A DNA stretch of 64,000 nt from Actinomycetota bacterium (GCA_023379675.1 JAMCPL010000012.1:1-64000); one strand, 5' to 3'; positions 28,044 to 40,951 are shown, counted from the first letter of the stretch. Made by a program: numbers and translations. Notes: a model not told the origin generated them from the letters alone.

Positions 28044-28808
28044 TCACTCCGCTTCCATCGCCTTACCGGGAGTTGCCTGAGCTGCTACCGCCTCTGTAGC
28101 AGCTTCGATCTCTTCCGGGTCGCCCAGATATGTGCTGCTCTTCAAGGACATGTCCTCATCCAGTATGTACCGTCGAGGGATGCCGGTCGGGATGTTGAGG
28201 TTTTCGATGGCCTTGTCGTCGATGTTCTCGAGTTGCTTCACCATGGCACGCAATGAGTTGCCATGTGCTACGACGAGCACCGAGCCGTACCGGTATATAT
28301 CAGGCACGATAGAATCGTAGAAGTACGGCAACATCCTTTGTACGACATCGGCCAGGCACTCGGTCGAGGGCAAGGCCCCCGGTGCTACGTGCTGGTAGCG
28401 GGTATCGTGCACAGGGTGGCGTGGATCACTGTATTCAAGAGGCGGAGGCGGCGTGGAGTAGCCGCGCCTCCATGCTTTGACCTGTTCGGCGCCGTAGGTT
28501 TCGGCTGATTTCACCTTGTGCTTTCCTTGCAGGTCGCCATAGTGGCGTTCGTTCAGCCTCCAGTGCCTACGGACCGGAATCCAGCAACGTTCCATACTGT
28601 CCAGGGCTATGTTGGCGGTACGCACTGATCTGGTGAGGACAGAGGTATGCACGACCATCGGTTCCACCCCGCTGTTCCGCATCGTTCTTCCGGCTGCAGC
28701 CGCCTCCGCCTCCCCCTTTTCAGAGAGATCGACATCCGTCCACCCAGTGAAGAGATTCTCGGCGTTCCAGACGGATTCACCGTGCCTGAGAAGTATGAGC
28801 TCGTACAT
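28044..28808 (-). CDS. gpmA: 2,3-bisphosphoglycerate-dependent phosphoglycerate mutase
   Basis: 254 residues. The catalytic phosphohistidine is in LILLRHGESVWNAENLFTGW, with LNERHYGDLQG and VLVVAHGNSLRAMVKQLENI also matching the dPGM family. It interconverts 3- and 2-phosphoglycerate in glycolysis. Monocistronic, divergent from the dnaK operon. About 20 residues at the C-terminus are Ala/Glu-rich. Confidence 0.95.
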   Translation of the reverse strand: MYELILLRHGESVWNAENLFTGWTDVDLSEKGEAEAAAAGRTMRNSGVEPMVVHTSVLTRSVRTANIALDSMERCWIPVRRHWRLNERHYGDLQGKHKVKSAETYGAEQVKAWRRGYSTPPPPLEYSDPRHPVHDTRYQHVAPGALPSTECLADVVQRMLPYFYDSIVPDIYRYGSVLVVAHGNSLRAMVKQLENIDDKAIENLNIPTGIPRRYILDEDMSLKSSTYLGDPEEIEAATEAVAAQATPGKAMEAE

Positions 28809-28909
28809 GCTGACATACTATCTAATGTGCATCCGGATGGCCAAGCCTGGCAGGCGAGACATCTATGCAATTTCGAGAAATAGTTGATGTATAGTTGATA
28901 ACAGAAGAG

Positions 28910-28940
28910 TTGACAATTACCCACTCAAGTTTGCTATAAT
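28910..28940 (+). promoter_or_regulatory. dnaK operon promoter with overlapping HAIR-like operator
   Basis: A -35 TTGACA (28910-28915) and -10 TATAAT (28935-28940) are separated by 19 bases. ACTCAAG (28923-28929) is an exact right half of the HspR-associated inverted repeat CTTGAGT-N7-ACTCAAG. At the correct distance the left half (28909-28915) keeps the TTGA core and coincides with the -35. HspR is encoded at the end of the same cluster, which fits feedback repression. Confidence 0.7.
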
Positions 28941-28981
28941 AAGAATAGTGAATGTTCAATGGATGTGCCACGGACAGTTAA

Positions 28982-31719
<2,738 letters not shown>

Positions 31720-31735
31720 GAGGGCACATCGACAG

Positions 31736-32914
31736 ATGGCTGTGCAGCGAGAATGGTTGGAAAAGGATTACTATAAGACTCTGGGTATATCCAAAGAGGC
31801 ATCTGAAAAGGATATAACCAGGGCTTACAGAAAGCTGGCCAAGAAGTACCATCCCGATGCCAACCCGGGCTCTGAGGAGATGTTCAAGGAGGTGGCTGCC
31901 GCATACGACGTACTCGGCGATACGTCGAAGCGTAAGGAGTATGACCAGGTACGCAAGCTGGCAAATGGAGCCAGGAACCCCTTTGGCACGACATTTGGTA
32001 GCCAACGCGGCACTGGATACCGGGTGGAGGACATGGGAGATTTCCACGATATCCTTAGCGATGCACTGGGCGGTATCTTTGGAAAGGGGCGTTCCGGGCA
32101 GCGTACCACCGGCGGCCCGCGCAGGGGGATGGATGTCGAAGCTCAGCTTAATCTATCTTTCGAAGATGCTGTCAACGGCATTACGACTGCAGTGAATGTG
32201 CCAAGCCAGGAGCCCTGCTCCACATGCCATGGGACAGGTGCAGCCCCTGGCACCAAGCCGGTTGCCTGCAAACGCTGTTCGGGAAAGGGTGTGATCGATG
32301 ACAACAAGGGGATGTTCTCCCTGTCCAAGATCTGCCCAACCTGTGGAGGCAAGGGAGTCATCGTGGAGCATCCTTGTCCTGCCTGTAACGGCACGGGCAA
32401 GGCATCCAGTAGCCGTTCAGTGAATGTGAGGATACCTCCCGGGGTCGAGGACGGCCAGCGTATAGTGGTGAAGGGAAGAGGGTACTCGGGCCATAACAAT
32501 GGTCCGTCCGGCGATCTCTACGTAAATGTCAGGGTAGCACCTCATGCTCGATTCGGCCGCAGGGGAAGAAACATCACTGTTACAATACCTATTACTTATC
32601 CCCAAGCGGTTCTTGGCGCGTCAGTTACGGTACCGACCTTGATGAAGCCGCTAACTCTCAAGATACCACCGAGTACGCAGCCCGGCAGGACATTTAGGGT
32701 GAAGGGTTGGGGCGTGCCGGCAAACGGTCATCTGTCTGCGGGCGATCTACTTGTAACCGTGCAGATTCAGGTACCCCGGTCGCTTTCCAGAGAGCAGAAG
32801 GCAGCGGTGGAGAACTTGGCGAAAGTGCTTGGCTCTTCGGGAGATGGGAATACCGCTGAAGCTAACGGTTCTCCCGCTGCTGCCGGTATGAAGGGGGGAG
32901 CCAATGCGCGTTGA
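31736..32914 (+). CDS. dnaJ: Chaperone DnaJ (Hsp40)
   Basis: About 392 residues: J domain with HPD (RKLAKKYHPDANPGSEEM), a Gly-rich linker, four zinc-binding repeats (CSTCHGTG, CKRCSGKG, CPTCGGKG, CPACNGTG) and the C-terminal substrate domain. A TTG at 31712 would give eight extra residues overlapping grpE; the ATG at 31736 gives the usual start. Works with DnaK and GrpE. Confidence 0.95.
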   Translation: MAVQREWLEKDYYKTLGISKEASEKDITRAYRKLAKKYHPDANPGSEEMFKEVAAAYDVLGDTSKRKEYDQVRKLANGARNPFGTTFGSQRGTGYRVEDMGDFHDILSDALGGIFGKGRSGQRTTGGPRRGMDVEAQLNLSFEDAVNGITTAVNVPSQEPCSTCHGTGAAPGTKPVACKRCSGKGVIDDNKGMFSLSKICPTCGGKGVIVEHPCPACNGTGKASSSRSVNVRIPPGVEDGQRIVVKGRGYSGHNNGPSGDLYVNVRVAPHARFGRRGRNITVTIPITYPQAVLGASVTVPTLMKPLTLKIPPSTQPGRTFRVKGWGVPANGHLSAGDLLVTVQIQVPRSLSREQKAAVENLAKVLGSSGDGNTAEANGSPAAAGMKGGANAR

Positions 32915-32946
32915 AATAGTGGATTCCCGTTGCAGGAGGTCTGTAT

Positions 32947-33321
32947 ATGGCTGATACCAATAGAGCGCTATACGTGATATCTGTCGCTGCTGACTTGGCT
33001 GGTGTACATCCCCAGACCTTGAGGATATACGAGCGCAAAGGGCTACTGGATCCGTCACGTACCGGTGGTGGGTCCAGGCGCTACTCGGATGATGATATAG
33101 AGCGGTTGCAGCATATACAGGAACTCACCTGCGCGGGGTTGAATCTTCAAGGTGTGCGTAGAGTGCTCGAACTGGAAGTGGAAATCGAGAGGCTCCGAGC
33201 CGAACTGGAGAGGACACGTGAAGAAGCCCGTAGCAAGCTGGAACAGGTACGCCGCCATTACTCCAGGGAACTCGTGCCGCTCCAGCAGGCGACCGTGCCG
33301 TGGAGAAGGAGGAGGGCGTAG
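32947..33321 (+). CDS. hspR: Heat-shock repressor HspR (MerR family)
   Basis: 124 residues. The winged helix of MerR regulators (HPQTLRIYERKGLLDPSRT, then GGSRRYSDDDIERL) and a dimerisation coiled coil (VEIERLRAELERTREEA). It represses dnaK and clpB operons at HAIR sites, using DnaK as co-repressor in the studied actinobacteria. GGAGG at 32936-32940 sets the start. Confidence 0.95.
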   Translation: MADTNRALYVISVAADLAGVHPQTLRIYERKGLLDPSRTGGGSRRYSDDDIERLQHIQELTCAGLNLQGVRRVLELEVEIERLRAELERTREEARSKLEQVRRHYSRELVPLQQATVPWRRRRA

Positions 33322-33370
33322 CGGTGACCACGTATTCGAGATGTGTGAATCCAGCGAGTAGAAGGTGGTT

Positions 33371-35866
33371 ATGCCTGTAGATCCGTCAAAGTTCACGCTA
33401 AAAGTCAGTTCTGCTCTCGAGAAGGCAATCCAGCTGGCCGGAGCGGAGAGCCATGCAGAAGTTACCCCTGACCATATACTGGCGGCGCTGCTGGCTCAGA
33501 CTGACGGGGTGACCCTTCCCTTGCTGGCCACCTTGGGTGTGGACAGGCTGAGCCTGGGCAACCAGGTGGCGGCACGCTTGGAGCGCCTAGCCCGGTCTTA
33601 CGGTTCATCCAGCCCGGCGTTCGGGAAGGAGGCCCAGGAGGTGCTGGACAACGCCGACGAAGCTAGGCGGGAGATGGGCGACGAATACCTCTCGGTGGAG
33701 CATTTACTGCTTGCTCTCGTGGGCAATGTGGGCGTATCCCGAGATGCGATGCTGGATGCAATAAGGCAGTTGCGAGGGAGCCACAGGGTCACCTCGCCCA
33801 ACCCAGAGGAGTCCTACAAGGCGCTGGAACGCTACGGGCGAGATCTCACCCAGCTCGCCAAGGCAGGGAAGCTGGATCCGGTGATAGGGAGAGACGAAGA
33901 GATAAGGCGCGTAATCCAGGTGCTCTCCCGGCGTACCAAGAACAATCCCGTCCTGATTGGTGAGCCGGGAGTTGGCAAGACCGCTATTGTCGAAGGATTG
34001 GCTTCCAGGGTGGTGGATGGCGACGTACCGGAGTCCCTGCGCAACAAGGTGGTTGTCGCTCTTGATATCGGTGCCATGGTTGCGGGGGCAAAGTATCGGG
34101 GTGAGTTCGAGGAGAGATTGAAAGCCGTACTGGAGGAGATCACCGGCTCTGAAGGTCAGGTGGTTACCTTCATTGACGAACTCCACACGATTGTCGGAGC
34201 GGGTGCCGCCGAGGGCTCCATGGATGCCGGCAACATGATCAAGCCCATGCTCGCCAGGGGAGAGCTCAGAATGATCGGTGCAACCACTCTCGACGAATAC
34301 CGGGAACACATTGAGAAGGATGCTGCCCTGGAGAGGAGGTTCCAGCCGGTATACGTGGGGCAGCCATCGGTGGAGGATACTATAGCGATACTCCGTGGCC
34401 TGAAAGAGCGCTACGAGGTACATCACGGTGTTCGCATCCAGGATGCAGCACTCGTGGCAGCGGCGATACTTTCGGATCGATACATTGCCGGCAGGTTCCT
34501 GCCTGACAAGGCAATTGACTTGATAGATGAAGCCGCCAGCAAGTTGCGTATGGAGATAGACTCAATGCCCACCGAGGTGGACGTTGTCACTAGACGTATG
34601 CGCCAGCTGGAGATGGAAAGGGTTGCTCTATCCAAAGAGACAGATCCGGGTTCAGCAGAACGGCTGCGCAAGCTGGAGGACGAGATGGCCAACCTGCGCG
34701 AGCAGGCGGACTCCATGACGGCCCAGTGGCAGGCCGAGAAGGAAGCGATATCCTCGATCAGGGACTTGAAGGGGCAACTCGAATCGTTGCGGGGAGATGC
34801 TGACAGGGCGGTACGTGATGGCGATCTGACTGCTGCATCGGAGTTGCGCTATGGCAGGATACCGGAGTTGGAGAGGAAGATAGATGAGGCAGGTGTACGT
34901 CTGCAGGAGTTGCAGGCACATGGCGCCATGCTCAAAGAAGAGGTGGATCCTGAGGACGTTGCAGAGGTGATCAGCCGCTGGACCGGGATTCCGATTACCA
35001 GACTCATGGAAGGGGAGGTAGACAAGCTTGTACGCATGGAAGATGCGCTGCATGAGAGGGTGATAGGCCAGGATGGAGCGGTACGGACTGTATCCAATGC
35101 CATCAGGCGTTCCAGGGCGGGGATGTCAGATCCCAACAGGCCTATTGGATCGTTTCTCTTCATGGGTCCTACCGGCGTTGGAAAGACCGAGCTGGCCAGA
35201 ACGCTTGCAGACTTTCTCTTTGACGACGATAAGGCCATGATCCGCATCGATATGGGTGAGTACCAGGAGAAGCATGCAGTTTCACGGCTAATCGGTTCCC
35301 CTCCGGGATATGTGGGTTACGAGGAAGGGGGCCAGTTGACCGAAGTGGTAAGAAGAAGGCCTTATGCAGTAGTATTGCTTGATGAGATAGAAAAGGCCCA
35401 CCCAGACGTGTTCAACGTGCTGTTGCAGGTCCTTGACGATGGACGTCTCACCGATGGTCAAGGCCGTACCGTAGATTTCACCAATACAGTACTCATAATG
35501 ACTTCCAACCTGAGAGTCGAGCCGTCCGAGTTCTTCAAGCCGGAGTTTGTCAACCGGATAGACGAGATAGTGCGGTTCAACAGCCTTGAACAGGGGGACC
35601 TCCGCCGTATAGTGGACATATATTTAAAGCGCCTGCAGGACAGGCTTGCGGAGCGCGGCCTGGCTATTTCAGTCAGTGACGCGGCCAAGGACCATCTTGC
35701 TCGTCGAGGTTATGATCCGGCTTTCGGCGCAAGGCCATTACGGCGCGTTGTCCAGCATGAGCTGGAAGACCCACTTGCTCTGGCGGTGCTCGAGGGGCGT
35801 TACAAGGAAGGCGCCATCGTTGGGGTGGATGTTACAGATGGCAATGACGAGCTGGAATTCAGCTGA
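33371..35866 (+). CDS. clpB: Disaggregase ClpB (Hsp100)
   Basis: 831 residues: N-domain ([20 protein letters not shown]), first AAA module (Walker [15 protein letters not shown], Walker [16 protein letters not shown]), middle coiled coil (around [20 protein letters not shown]), and second AAA module ([38 protein letters not shown]). Before [12 protein letters not shown] the linker is short, as in mycobacterial ClpB. A GTG at 33365 is an alternative start. Last gene of the heat-shock cluster. Confidence 0.96.
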   Translation: MPVDPSKFTLKVSSALEKAIQLAGAESHAEVTPDHILAALLAQTDGVTLPLLATLGVDRLSLGNQVAARLERLARSYGSSSPAFGKEAQEVLDNADEARREMGDEYLSVEHLLLALVGNVGVSRDAMLDAIRQLRGSHRVTSPNPEESYKALERYGRDLTQLAKAGKLDPVIGRDEEIRRVIQVLSRRTKNNPVLIGEPGVGKTAIVEGLASRVVDGDVPESLRNKVVVALDIGAMVAGAKYRGEFEERLKAVLEEITGSEGQVVTFIDELHTIVGAGAAEGSMDAGNMIKPMLARGELRMIGATTLDEYREHIEKDAALERRFQPVYVGQPSVEDTIAILRGLKERYEVHHGVRIQDAALVAAAILSDRYIAGRFLPDKAIDLIDEAASKLRMEIDSMPTEVDVVTRRMRQLEMERVALSKETDPGSAERLRKLEDEMANLREQADSMTAQWQAEKEAISSIRDLKGQLESLRGDADRAVRDGDLTAASELRYGRIPELERKIDEAGVRLQELQAHGAMLKEEVDPEDVAEVISRWTGIPITRLMEGEVDKLVRMEDALHERVIGQDGAVRTVSNAIRRSRAGMSDPNRPIGSFLFMGPTGVGKTELARTLADFLFDDDKAMIRIDMGEYQEKHAVSRLIGSPPGYVGYEEGGQLTEVVRRRPYAVVLLDEIEKAHPDVFNVLLQVLDDGRLTDGQGRTVDFTNTVLIMTSNLRVEPSEFFKPEFVNRIDEIVRFNSLEQGDLRRIVDIYLKRLQDRLAERGLAISVSDAAKDHLARRGYDPAFGARPLRRVVQHELEDPLALAVLEGRYKEGAIVGVDVTDGNDELEFS

Positions 35867-36096
35867 TCAGGCAGGGTATCCGATCAGTATCCGTCGAATG
35901 GGTGGCTGGGGTGTCAGAATGGTGGCCCTGCTGCATCTGGCGAGCAGTGGTCCATCTGTGGCTGTCCAGCAGTGATTAGTAGGCGGCCGTGCGCTCAGGA
36001 GCAGCGTACTGCAATTGCCTGTGCATTTCACGGGTTGTAGGATTAGATGTTCCATGAATGTATTCGATCAGAGGTCCGGCGGATAAAGGAGGTATT

Positions 36097-37377
36097 TTGC
36101 CCGCAACCGTAGTAGTAGGTGCCCAGTGGGGCGACGAGGGCAAAGGAAAGCTTACCGACCTGCTTGCAGGAGAGATGGACATGGTCGTGCGTTACCAGGG
36201 TGGTCACAATGCCGGGCACACAGTGGTGGTGGGCGGGATGCGCTTCGCATTACAACTGGTGCCGAGTGGGGTGTTGTATCCCCACATCACCCCGGTTATC
36301 GGCAACGGAGTGGTGGTGGAGCCCTTATCGCTCATAGAGGAATTGGACGGTCTGGCTGCCAGGGGTATTGATACATCCAAGCTGGTGATAAGTGGCAACG
36401 CTCACTTGATCATGCCTTATCATCAGGAGATCGATCGCCTTACTGAAAGATATCTTGGCAAGGCTTCTCTCGGTACCACCAAGAGAGGGATAGGGCCTGC
36501 CTATGCGGACAAGGCCGCACGGGTGGGACTCAGGGTCCAGGATATGCTTGACGAGAAGATTTTCCGGCAGAAGTTGGATTTGGTTCTCAAGGAGAAGAAC
36601 GCGCTCCTGGCCAAAGCTTACAACCGGCTACCTCTCGACTTGGACGGGATATGTGACAAGTATCTTGGGGAATATGCGCCAAAGATTGCTCCTATGGTAG
36701 GTGACAGCGTAGGGATTGTGCATGAGGCATTGGAGTCGGGGCGCAACGTGTTGCTGGAAGGTGCGCAAGCGACCTTTCTCGATCTCGATCAGGGGACTTA
36801 CCCCTTTGTCACCTCATCCAATCCGGTTGCGGGGGGTGCATGTACCGGTAGTGGCATAGGCCCGAAGCATGTGGAGCGGATCATTGGTGTGGCAAAGGCG
36901 TATGTCACTCGAGTCGGAGCCGGCCCATTCCCAACCGAGTGTTTTGATGATGCCGGGGATGTCCTGGTGGAACGCGGTCACGAATATGGTACGGTCACAG
37001 GCAGGAGAAGAAGGGCCGGATGGTTCGATGCCGCTATGATGCGCCAGGCGGTGCGGTTGAACTCGCTCGACGAGATAGCTCTTACAAAGCTTGACGTGCT
37101 GGACGCATTTGACAGCCTCAAAGTATGTGTTGCCTACGAGGTCGACGGTGAAAAGTGTCTCTATCCTCCATACCATCAGTCGAAATTGCATCGCGCTATA
37201 CCTATATATGAGAATCTGAACGGATGGGGCGTTGATCTTTCAAAGGTTACCAGGGTGGAGGATATGCCAAAAGAGGCGTGCGAGTATGTGTCGTTCCTGG
37301 CTGAGCAGGTGGGAGTGCCTGTCAGCCTGGTTGGAGTCGGTCCTGCTCGGGATCAGTTTGTGGCATTCCGGCCGTAG
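36097..37377 (+). CDS. purA: Adenylosuccinate synthetase
   Basis: 426 residues. GTP-dependent step from IMP to adenylosuccinate. The N-terminus [20 protein letters not shown] has the catalytic Asp and P-loop, [14 protein letters not shown] the second His, and [14 protein letters not shown] and [13 protein letters not shown]-type motifs follow. The start is a TTG (36097) with AAAGGAGG ending five bases before it. An ATG 13 codons earlier lies before the ribosome-binding site and is unlikely. Confidence 0.95.
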   Translation: MPATVVVGAQWGDEGKGKLTDLLAGEMDMVVRYQGGHNAGHTVVVGGMRFALQLVPSGVLYPHITPVIGNGVVVEPLSLIEELDGLAARGIDTSKLVISGNAHLIMPYHQEIDRLTERYLGKASLGTTKRGIGPAYADKAARVGLRVQDMLDEKIFRQKLDLVLKEKNALLAKAYNRLPLDLDGICDKYLGEYAPKIAPMVGDSVGIVHEALESGRNVLLEGAQATFLDLDQGTYPFVTSSNPVAGGACTGSGIGPKHVERIIGVAKAYVTRVGAGPFPTECFDDAGDVLVERGHEYGTVTGRRRRAGWFDAAMMRQAVRLNSLDEIALTKLDVLDAFDSLKVCVAYEVDGEKCLYPPYHQSKLHRAIPIYENLNGWGVDLSKVTRVEDMPKEACEYVSFLAEQVGVPVSLVGVGPARDQFVAFRP

Positions 37378-37457
37378 TGGTCCTTACCGTGGCGAGCGAC
37401 TTGTCTGGTAGGCAAGCTATTTTACACTAGCCGTCCTCGTGGTTATCATTGTATGAG

Positions 37458-38813
37458 ATGATACCCCGCTACTCGCTCCCGGAGATGTCCAATCTGTTCT
37501 CGGATAGTGCGAGGATGGCGCGTTGGCTGGAAGTGGAATTACTGGCGGTGGAGGGATGGGCATCCATCGGGCGCATCCCGGAAAAGGATGCGTTCGAATT
37601 GAGACACCTGGCTCCAGCGGTCGACGAGGAGTTCTGCCAATCAGTTGGTAGGCGTGAACAGGTGACCAATCACGATGTAGCGGCCTTTGTGGACGTGGTT
37701 CAGGCAGCAGTGGCTGCACCTTGCGCGTCATGGTTTCATTACGGAATGACTTCTTCCGATGTCGTCGATACTGCGCTGGGCGCAACACTGGTAGAGGCTA
37801 CTGATCTATTGATTATGGCTCTCCGTGGGTTGAGGGCTGCGCTTGAGAGGAAGTCTATCAAGTACATGCACACCCCGATTGCAGGAAGGACCCATGGGAT
37901 GTTCGCGGAGCCGACGACATTCGGGGCCAAGCTGGCGTTGCTGTGTTTGCAGGTGGATCGCGATGTGGTACGTTTGAGGAGGGCAAGGGAGAATATTGCT
38001 GTAGGTAAGCTGTCGGGCGCAGTAGGTACTTACTCGAATATAGATCCGAGGGTCGAGAGCTACGTGTGCAGCCGATTGGGTCTGGTTCCTGTTCCGGCCA
38101 GCCAGGTGGTGGCCAGAGACCGCCATGCCGAAGTCTTGTGGGCGTGCGCGTCGGCTGCAGCTTCCGTGGAAGCCATAGCGACTGAGGTGCGGTTGCTCCA
38201 TAGGAGCGAGGTAGGGGAGGTGCAGGAGAGCTTCGGATCCGGCCAGAAGGGTTCCTCAGCCATGCCTCATAAGCGCAATCCTATCCTGTCGGAGCGATTG
38301 TGCGGTATTGCTCGGGTGCTACGAGGCTATGTCGTTCCCGGGCTGGAGGACATTGCACTCTGGCATGAGAGGGACATTTCGCACAGTTCTGTCGAACGTG
38401 TCATTCTCCCGGATGCTTGCCAGCTGGCGTACTATTCGTTTGTAAAGTGTACTGAACTGGTGGAAAATCTCGTTGTGCAGGAACAACGGATGATGGACAA
38501 CTTGATGAACCGTTCACTGGGTCTTGTGTTCAGCCAGTCGGTGTTGCTTGAATTGGTCGGATCGGGAGTGGAGCGTGACCGGGCTTACCGCATAGTACAA
38601 CGTGATGCGGCACTGGCTATCGAGAGCGCCAAGCCCTTTCGCGAAGTACTGGAAGATGATGATGAGGTTAACTTGGACGGCGATTCCCTCGATAGGGCTT
38701 TTTCGCTGGAGCGGCTGCTCCTGCATGTGGATAGGTTTACCGAGGCGTTGGAGGGCATAAGAGACGACGATGAGAATGATCCGATGACATCCAGTGCTGG
38801 AACTGATGCATGA
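37458..38813 (+). CDS. purB: Adenylosuccinate lyase
   Basis: 451 residues. Fumarase/aspartase fold; splits adenylosuccinate and SAICAR. YGMTSSDVVDTALG, IAGRTHGMFAEPTTFGAK and the signature GSSAMPHKRNPILSERL are present. The ATG at 37458 (MIPRYSLPEM) is preferred over a TTG three codons upstream. Stop overlaps purC as ATGA. Confidence 0.95.
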   Translation: MIPRYSLPEMSNLFSDSARMARWLEVELLAVEGWASIGRIPEKDAFELRHLAPAVDEEFCQSVGRREQVTNHDVAAFVDVVQAAVAAPCASWFHYGMTSSDVVDTALGATLVEATDLLIMALRGLRAALERKSIKYMHTPIAGRTHGMFAEPTTFGAKLALLCLQVDRDVVRLRRARENIAVGKLSGAVGTYSNIDPRVESYVCSRLGLVPVPASQVVARDRHAEVLWACASAAASVEAIATEVRLLHRSEVGEVQESFGSGQKGSSAMPHKRNPILSERLCGIARVLRGYVVPGLEDIALWHERDISHSSVERVILPDACQLAYYSFVKCTELVENLVVQEQRMMDNLMNRSLGLVFSQSVLLELVGSGVERDRAYRIVQRDAALAIESAKPFREVLEDDDEVNLDGDSLDRAFSLERLLLHVDRFTEALEGIRDDDENDPMTSSAGTDA

Positions 38814-39706
38814 GAAGCCGTGATCTGGAGCTGTTGCAGAGGGGTAAGGTACGGGACATCTACCGGTGCGGTGAAGGACTGTTGCTCATGGTGGCGAGCG
38901 ACAGGATATCTGCATTCGATGTGATCCTGGATGAAGCAATTCCGGGGAAGGGCCGGGTGCTGACCGCTATGTCGGCCCATTGGATGGAGATGCTACAGGA
39001 GGTGGTTCCCAACCACCTGGTTTTCGTAGATCCTGACGATTTCCCACCAGAGGTTCGCCAGCCAGGTGACATCGATTGGGGAAGCGGCCGAGCCATGGTG
39101 GTCAGGCAGGCCGACATGCTGCCAGTGGAATGCATAGTCAGAGGTTACCTGGCTGGTTCAGCCTGGAAGGAGTATGTACGGTCAGGGACTGTGCATAAGA
39201 TGCCGGTTCCTTCCGGCTTGGAGCTGGGTAGCCGGCTGCCCGAGCCTATGTTCACGCCGTCGACCAAGGCAACCAGCGGCCATGATGAAAATATATCCTA
39301 TGACGAGGCCGCTGGCATTATCGGGCAATCCGTTGCCGCTGAGGTGAGAAGGATCTGTCTCGAGGCCTATGCAATTGCCGCCGCCGCTGCCTCGTCCAAG
39401 GGATTCATCGTTGCTGACACGAAGTTCGAGCTAGGTTTCGTGAATGGGCAGCTGGTGCTGGCCGATGAGGCCCTCACGCCTGACTCATCACGGTTCTGGA
39501 AGGCCGATGATTGGCGGTCCGGATACGAGTTACCCTCTTATGACAAGCAACCGGTGAGGGATTGGCTGGAGGCTACCGGCTGGGACAAGACTCCTCCTCC
39601 TCCACACCTGCCGGTTGATATCGTTGCGGAGACTTCGAAGCGGTACGTGACTGCGTACGAGTCTATTACCGGGAGAGACCTTGACGACTGGTATGGTGGC
39701 AGGTAA
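38810..39706 (+). CDS. purC: SAICAR synthetase
   Basis: 298 residues. Joins aspartate to CAIR with ATP: LLQRGKVRDIYRCGEGLLLM, DRISAFDVILDEAIPGKG, CIVRGYLAGSAWKEY and FIVADTKFELGFVNG. The start overlaps purB by four bases. The stop (TAA) overlaps an ATG as TAATG, now the start of a 9-codon frame instead of purS. Confidence 0.95.
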   Translation: MRSRDLELLQRGKVRDIYRCGEGLLLMVASDRISAFDVILDEAIPGKGRVLTAMSAHWMEMLQEVVPNHLVFVDPDDFPPEVRQPGDIDWGSGRAMVVRQADMLPVECIVRGYLAGSAWKEYVRSGTVHKMPVPSGLELGSRLPEPMFTPSTKATSGHDENISYDEAAGIIGQSVAAEVRRICLEAYAIAAAAASSKGFIVADTKFELGFVNGQLVLADEALTPDSSRFWKADDWRSGYELPSYDKQPVRDWLEATGWDKTPPPPHLPVDIVAETSKRYVTAYESITGRDLDDWYGGR

Positions 39707-39792
39707 TGCTATTGGATATGTTGGATCTGCTGTGAGGACCTGCATGAGCGTGTTGCCACTTGGAAGCATCCGAGGGGGTAGGTGATGCTGTT
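39695..39792. repeat. 79-bp-period junction repeat, purC-purS, with mini-ORFs
   Basis: The purC end (39695-39713) and purS start region (39774-39792) match at 15 of 19 bases. Both carry stop-start overlaps: TAATG at 39704-39708 and TGATG at 39783-39787. Between them ATG 39744 opens a 13-codon frame ending GGR-stop, like purC's own YGGR-stop, and overlapping the purS ATG by one base. Confidence 0.65.
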
Positions 39793-40057
39793 CACGGTTA
39801 CGGTGGAGGTGATGCCGAAAGATTCAGTAGCGGATCCTGAAGGGGCAACTATAGCAAGATCGCTGGATGCTCTTGGCTTTCCGGGGGTAGCGCAGGTAAG
39901 GGCAGGGAAGGTATATCAGCTGTCTCTGGAGGTGCCATCGGAAGATGTTGCTCGTAGCACTGCTCAGGATATGGCTGGCAAACTTCTTGCTAATCCGGTC
40001 ATCGAGTTGGCGACCATCACCACTATTGCAAGGATCGATGTAGCAGGTGTCCGCTAG
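39785..40057 (+). CDS. purS: FGAM synthase subunit PurS
   Basis: About 90 residues, normal for PurS, the small bridging subunit of the PurLQS complex: FTVTVEVMPKDSVADPEGAT, LDALGFPGVAQVRAGKVYQL. The ATG follows a GTG one codon before; a GAGGGGG lies about ten bases upstream. purL, the catalytic subunit, is not in the window. Confidence 0.92.
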   Translation: MLFTVTVEVMPKDSVADPEGATIARSLDALGFPGVAQVRAGKVYQLSLEVPSEDVARSTAQDMAGKLLANPVIELATITTIARIDVAGVR

Positions 40058-40132
40058 TGACACCGATACGCCTGGCTTCAGATACCAGGGTACTGGTTGC
40101 AAGGACTGATACAGCAGGTATCCAATAGTGAC
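40026..40132. repeat. 71-bp-period junction repeat, purS-purQ, with mini-ORF
   Basis: 40026-40061 recurs imperfectly at 40097-40132. Both copies end in TAGTG: the first is the purS stop over a GTG, the second the stop of a 23-codon frame (40057-40128) over the purQ GTG. The mini-ORF tail reads VARTDTAGIQ, the purS tail IARIDVAGVR. The inserted frame thus keeps one-base stop/start overlaps on both sides. Confidence 0.85.
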
Positions 40133-40793
40133 CACTCGTGTAGCGGTTCTGACCTTTCCTGGTACCAATTGCGAGTTCGATACTGTCAAGGCATTGAACC
40201 GTATAGGTTGCGACGCGGATCTTGTGTGGCACGATACTCGTCAATTGAACGGTTACGATGTACTCGTGATACCAGGTGGTTTTTCTTATGGTGACTACCT
40301 GCGTCCAGGAGCAATAGCCAGGTTCTCTCCCGTGATGCAAGCGGTTGAGGAATTTGCATCTGCAGGTGGGCCTGTTATAGGGATATGCAACGGATTCCAG
40401 GTTCTCACAGAAGCGCACCTACTTCCGGGAGCGTTACAGAAGAACATATCATTGAGATTCGTATGCCGTAGCGTTCGAGTAAAGGTGGAAACGGTGCGTT
40501 CCTCGTTGACAAGAATGGCGTCGAAGGGACAGGTTCTGTCAATTCCTATAAACCATTTTGAAGGGAACTTTACCTGCGATGACACCACACTCGAGATGCT
40601 GGAGGAGGAGGAGCGAGTGGTGTTGCGCTATGAGAACAATCCCAATGGTTCTGTCAATGATATAGCTGGCATATGCAACTCTATGGGCAATGTTGTGGGG
40701 ATCATGCCGCATCCAGAGCGAGCAAGTGATGAGATGCTGGGTTCTACCGATGGCTTGATCCTGCTCGAATCCCTTTGCAGTGTTTCCAGGTAG
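40128..40793 (+). CDS. purQ: FGAM synthase subunit PurQ (glutaminase)
   Basis: 221 residues, class I amidotransferase giving ammonia to PurL. LTFPGTNCEFDTVKALNRIG, the nucleophile in VIGICNGFQVL, and the His-Glu in MPHPERASDE. The GTG start overlaps the stop of the mini-ORF behind purS. Its stop also forms TAGTG. Confidence 0.95.
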   Translation: MTTRVAVLTFPGTNCEFDTVKALNRIGCDADLVWHDTRQLNGYDVLVIPGGFSYGDYLRPGAIARFSPVMQAVEEFASAGGPVIGICNGFQVLTEAHLLPGALQKNISLRFVCRSVRVKVETVRSSLTRMASKGQVLSIPINHFEGNFTCDDTTLEMLEEEERVVLRYENNPNGSVNDIAGICNSMGNVVGIMPHPERASDEMLGSTDGLILLESLCSVSR

Positions 40794-40866
40794 TGCTTAC
40801 CGAAGATCGGTGGGCACGGAGTGATCTACTTTGCGCTGCAGAGTATTTCTAGGCAGGGAATGCCGA
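40776..40866. repeat. 61-bp-period repeat over the purQ 3' end
   Basis: Sequence around the purQ stop (from 40776, TGCAGTGTTTCCAGGTAG) recurs from 40837 (TGCAGAGTATTTCTAGGCAG), with ACCGAAGA and GCCGAAGA following in each. The purQ TAG overlaps a GTG that opens a 19-codon frame (40793-40852) ending inside the second copy. Similarity needs one or two gaps, so it is weaker than at purS-purQ. Confidence 0.5.
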
Positions 40867-40951
40867 AGAGCTAGCGCAACTTACCAAAGGTGTAACCGTG
40901 CCTCGCAAGTAGGCACATCTTGCCCACCGTTCTCGGCCGTTCTAGCGTACC

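Noticed and set aside
35500-35580. Short segment before [10 protein letters not shown] in ClpB as a deletion
   Set aside because: A shortened linker here also occurs in mycobacterial ClpB; the fold is complete.
35860-35990. A junction repeat after clpB like those in the purine cluster
   Set aside because: Only a gapped match of about 15 bases around the stop, at a period near 109; too weak to count.
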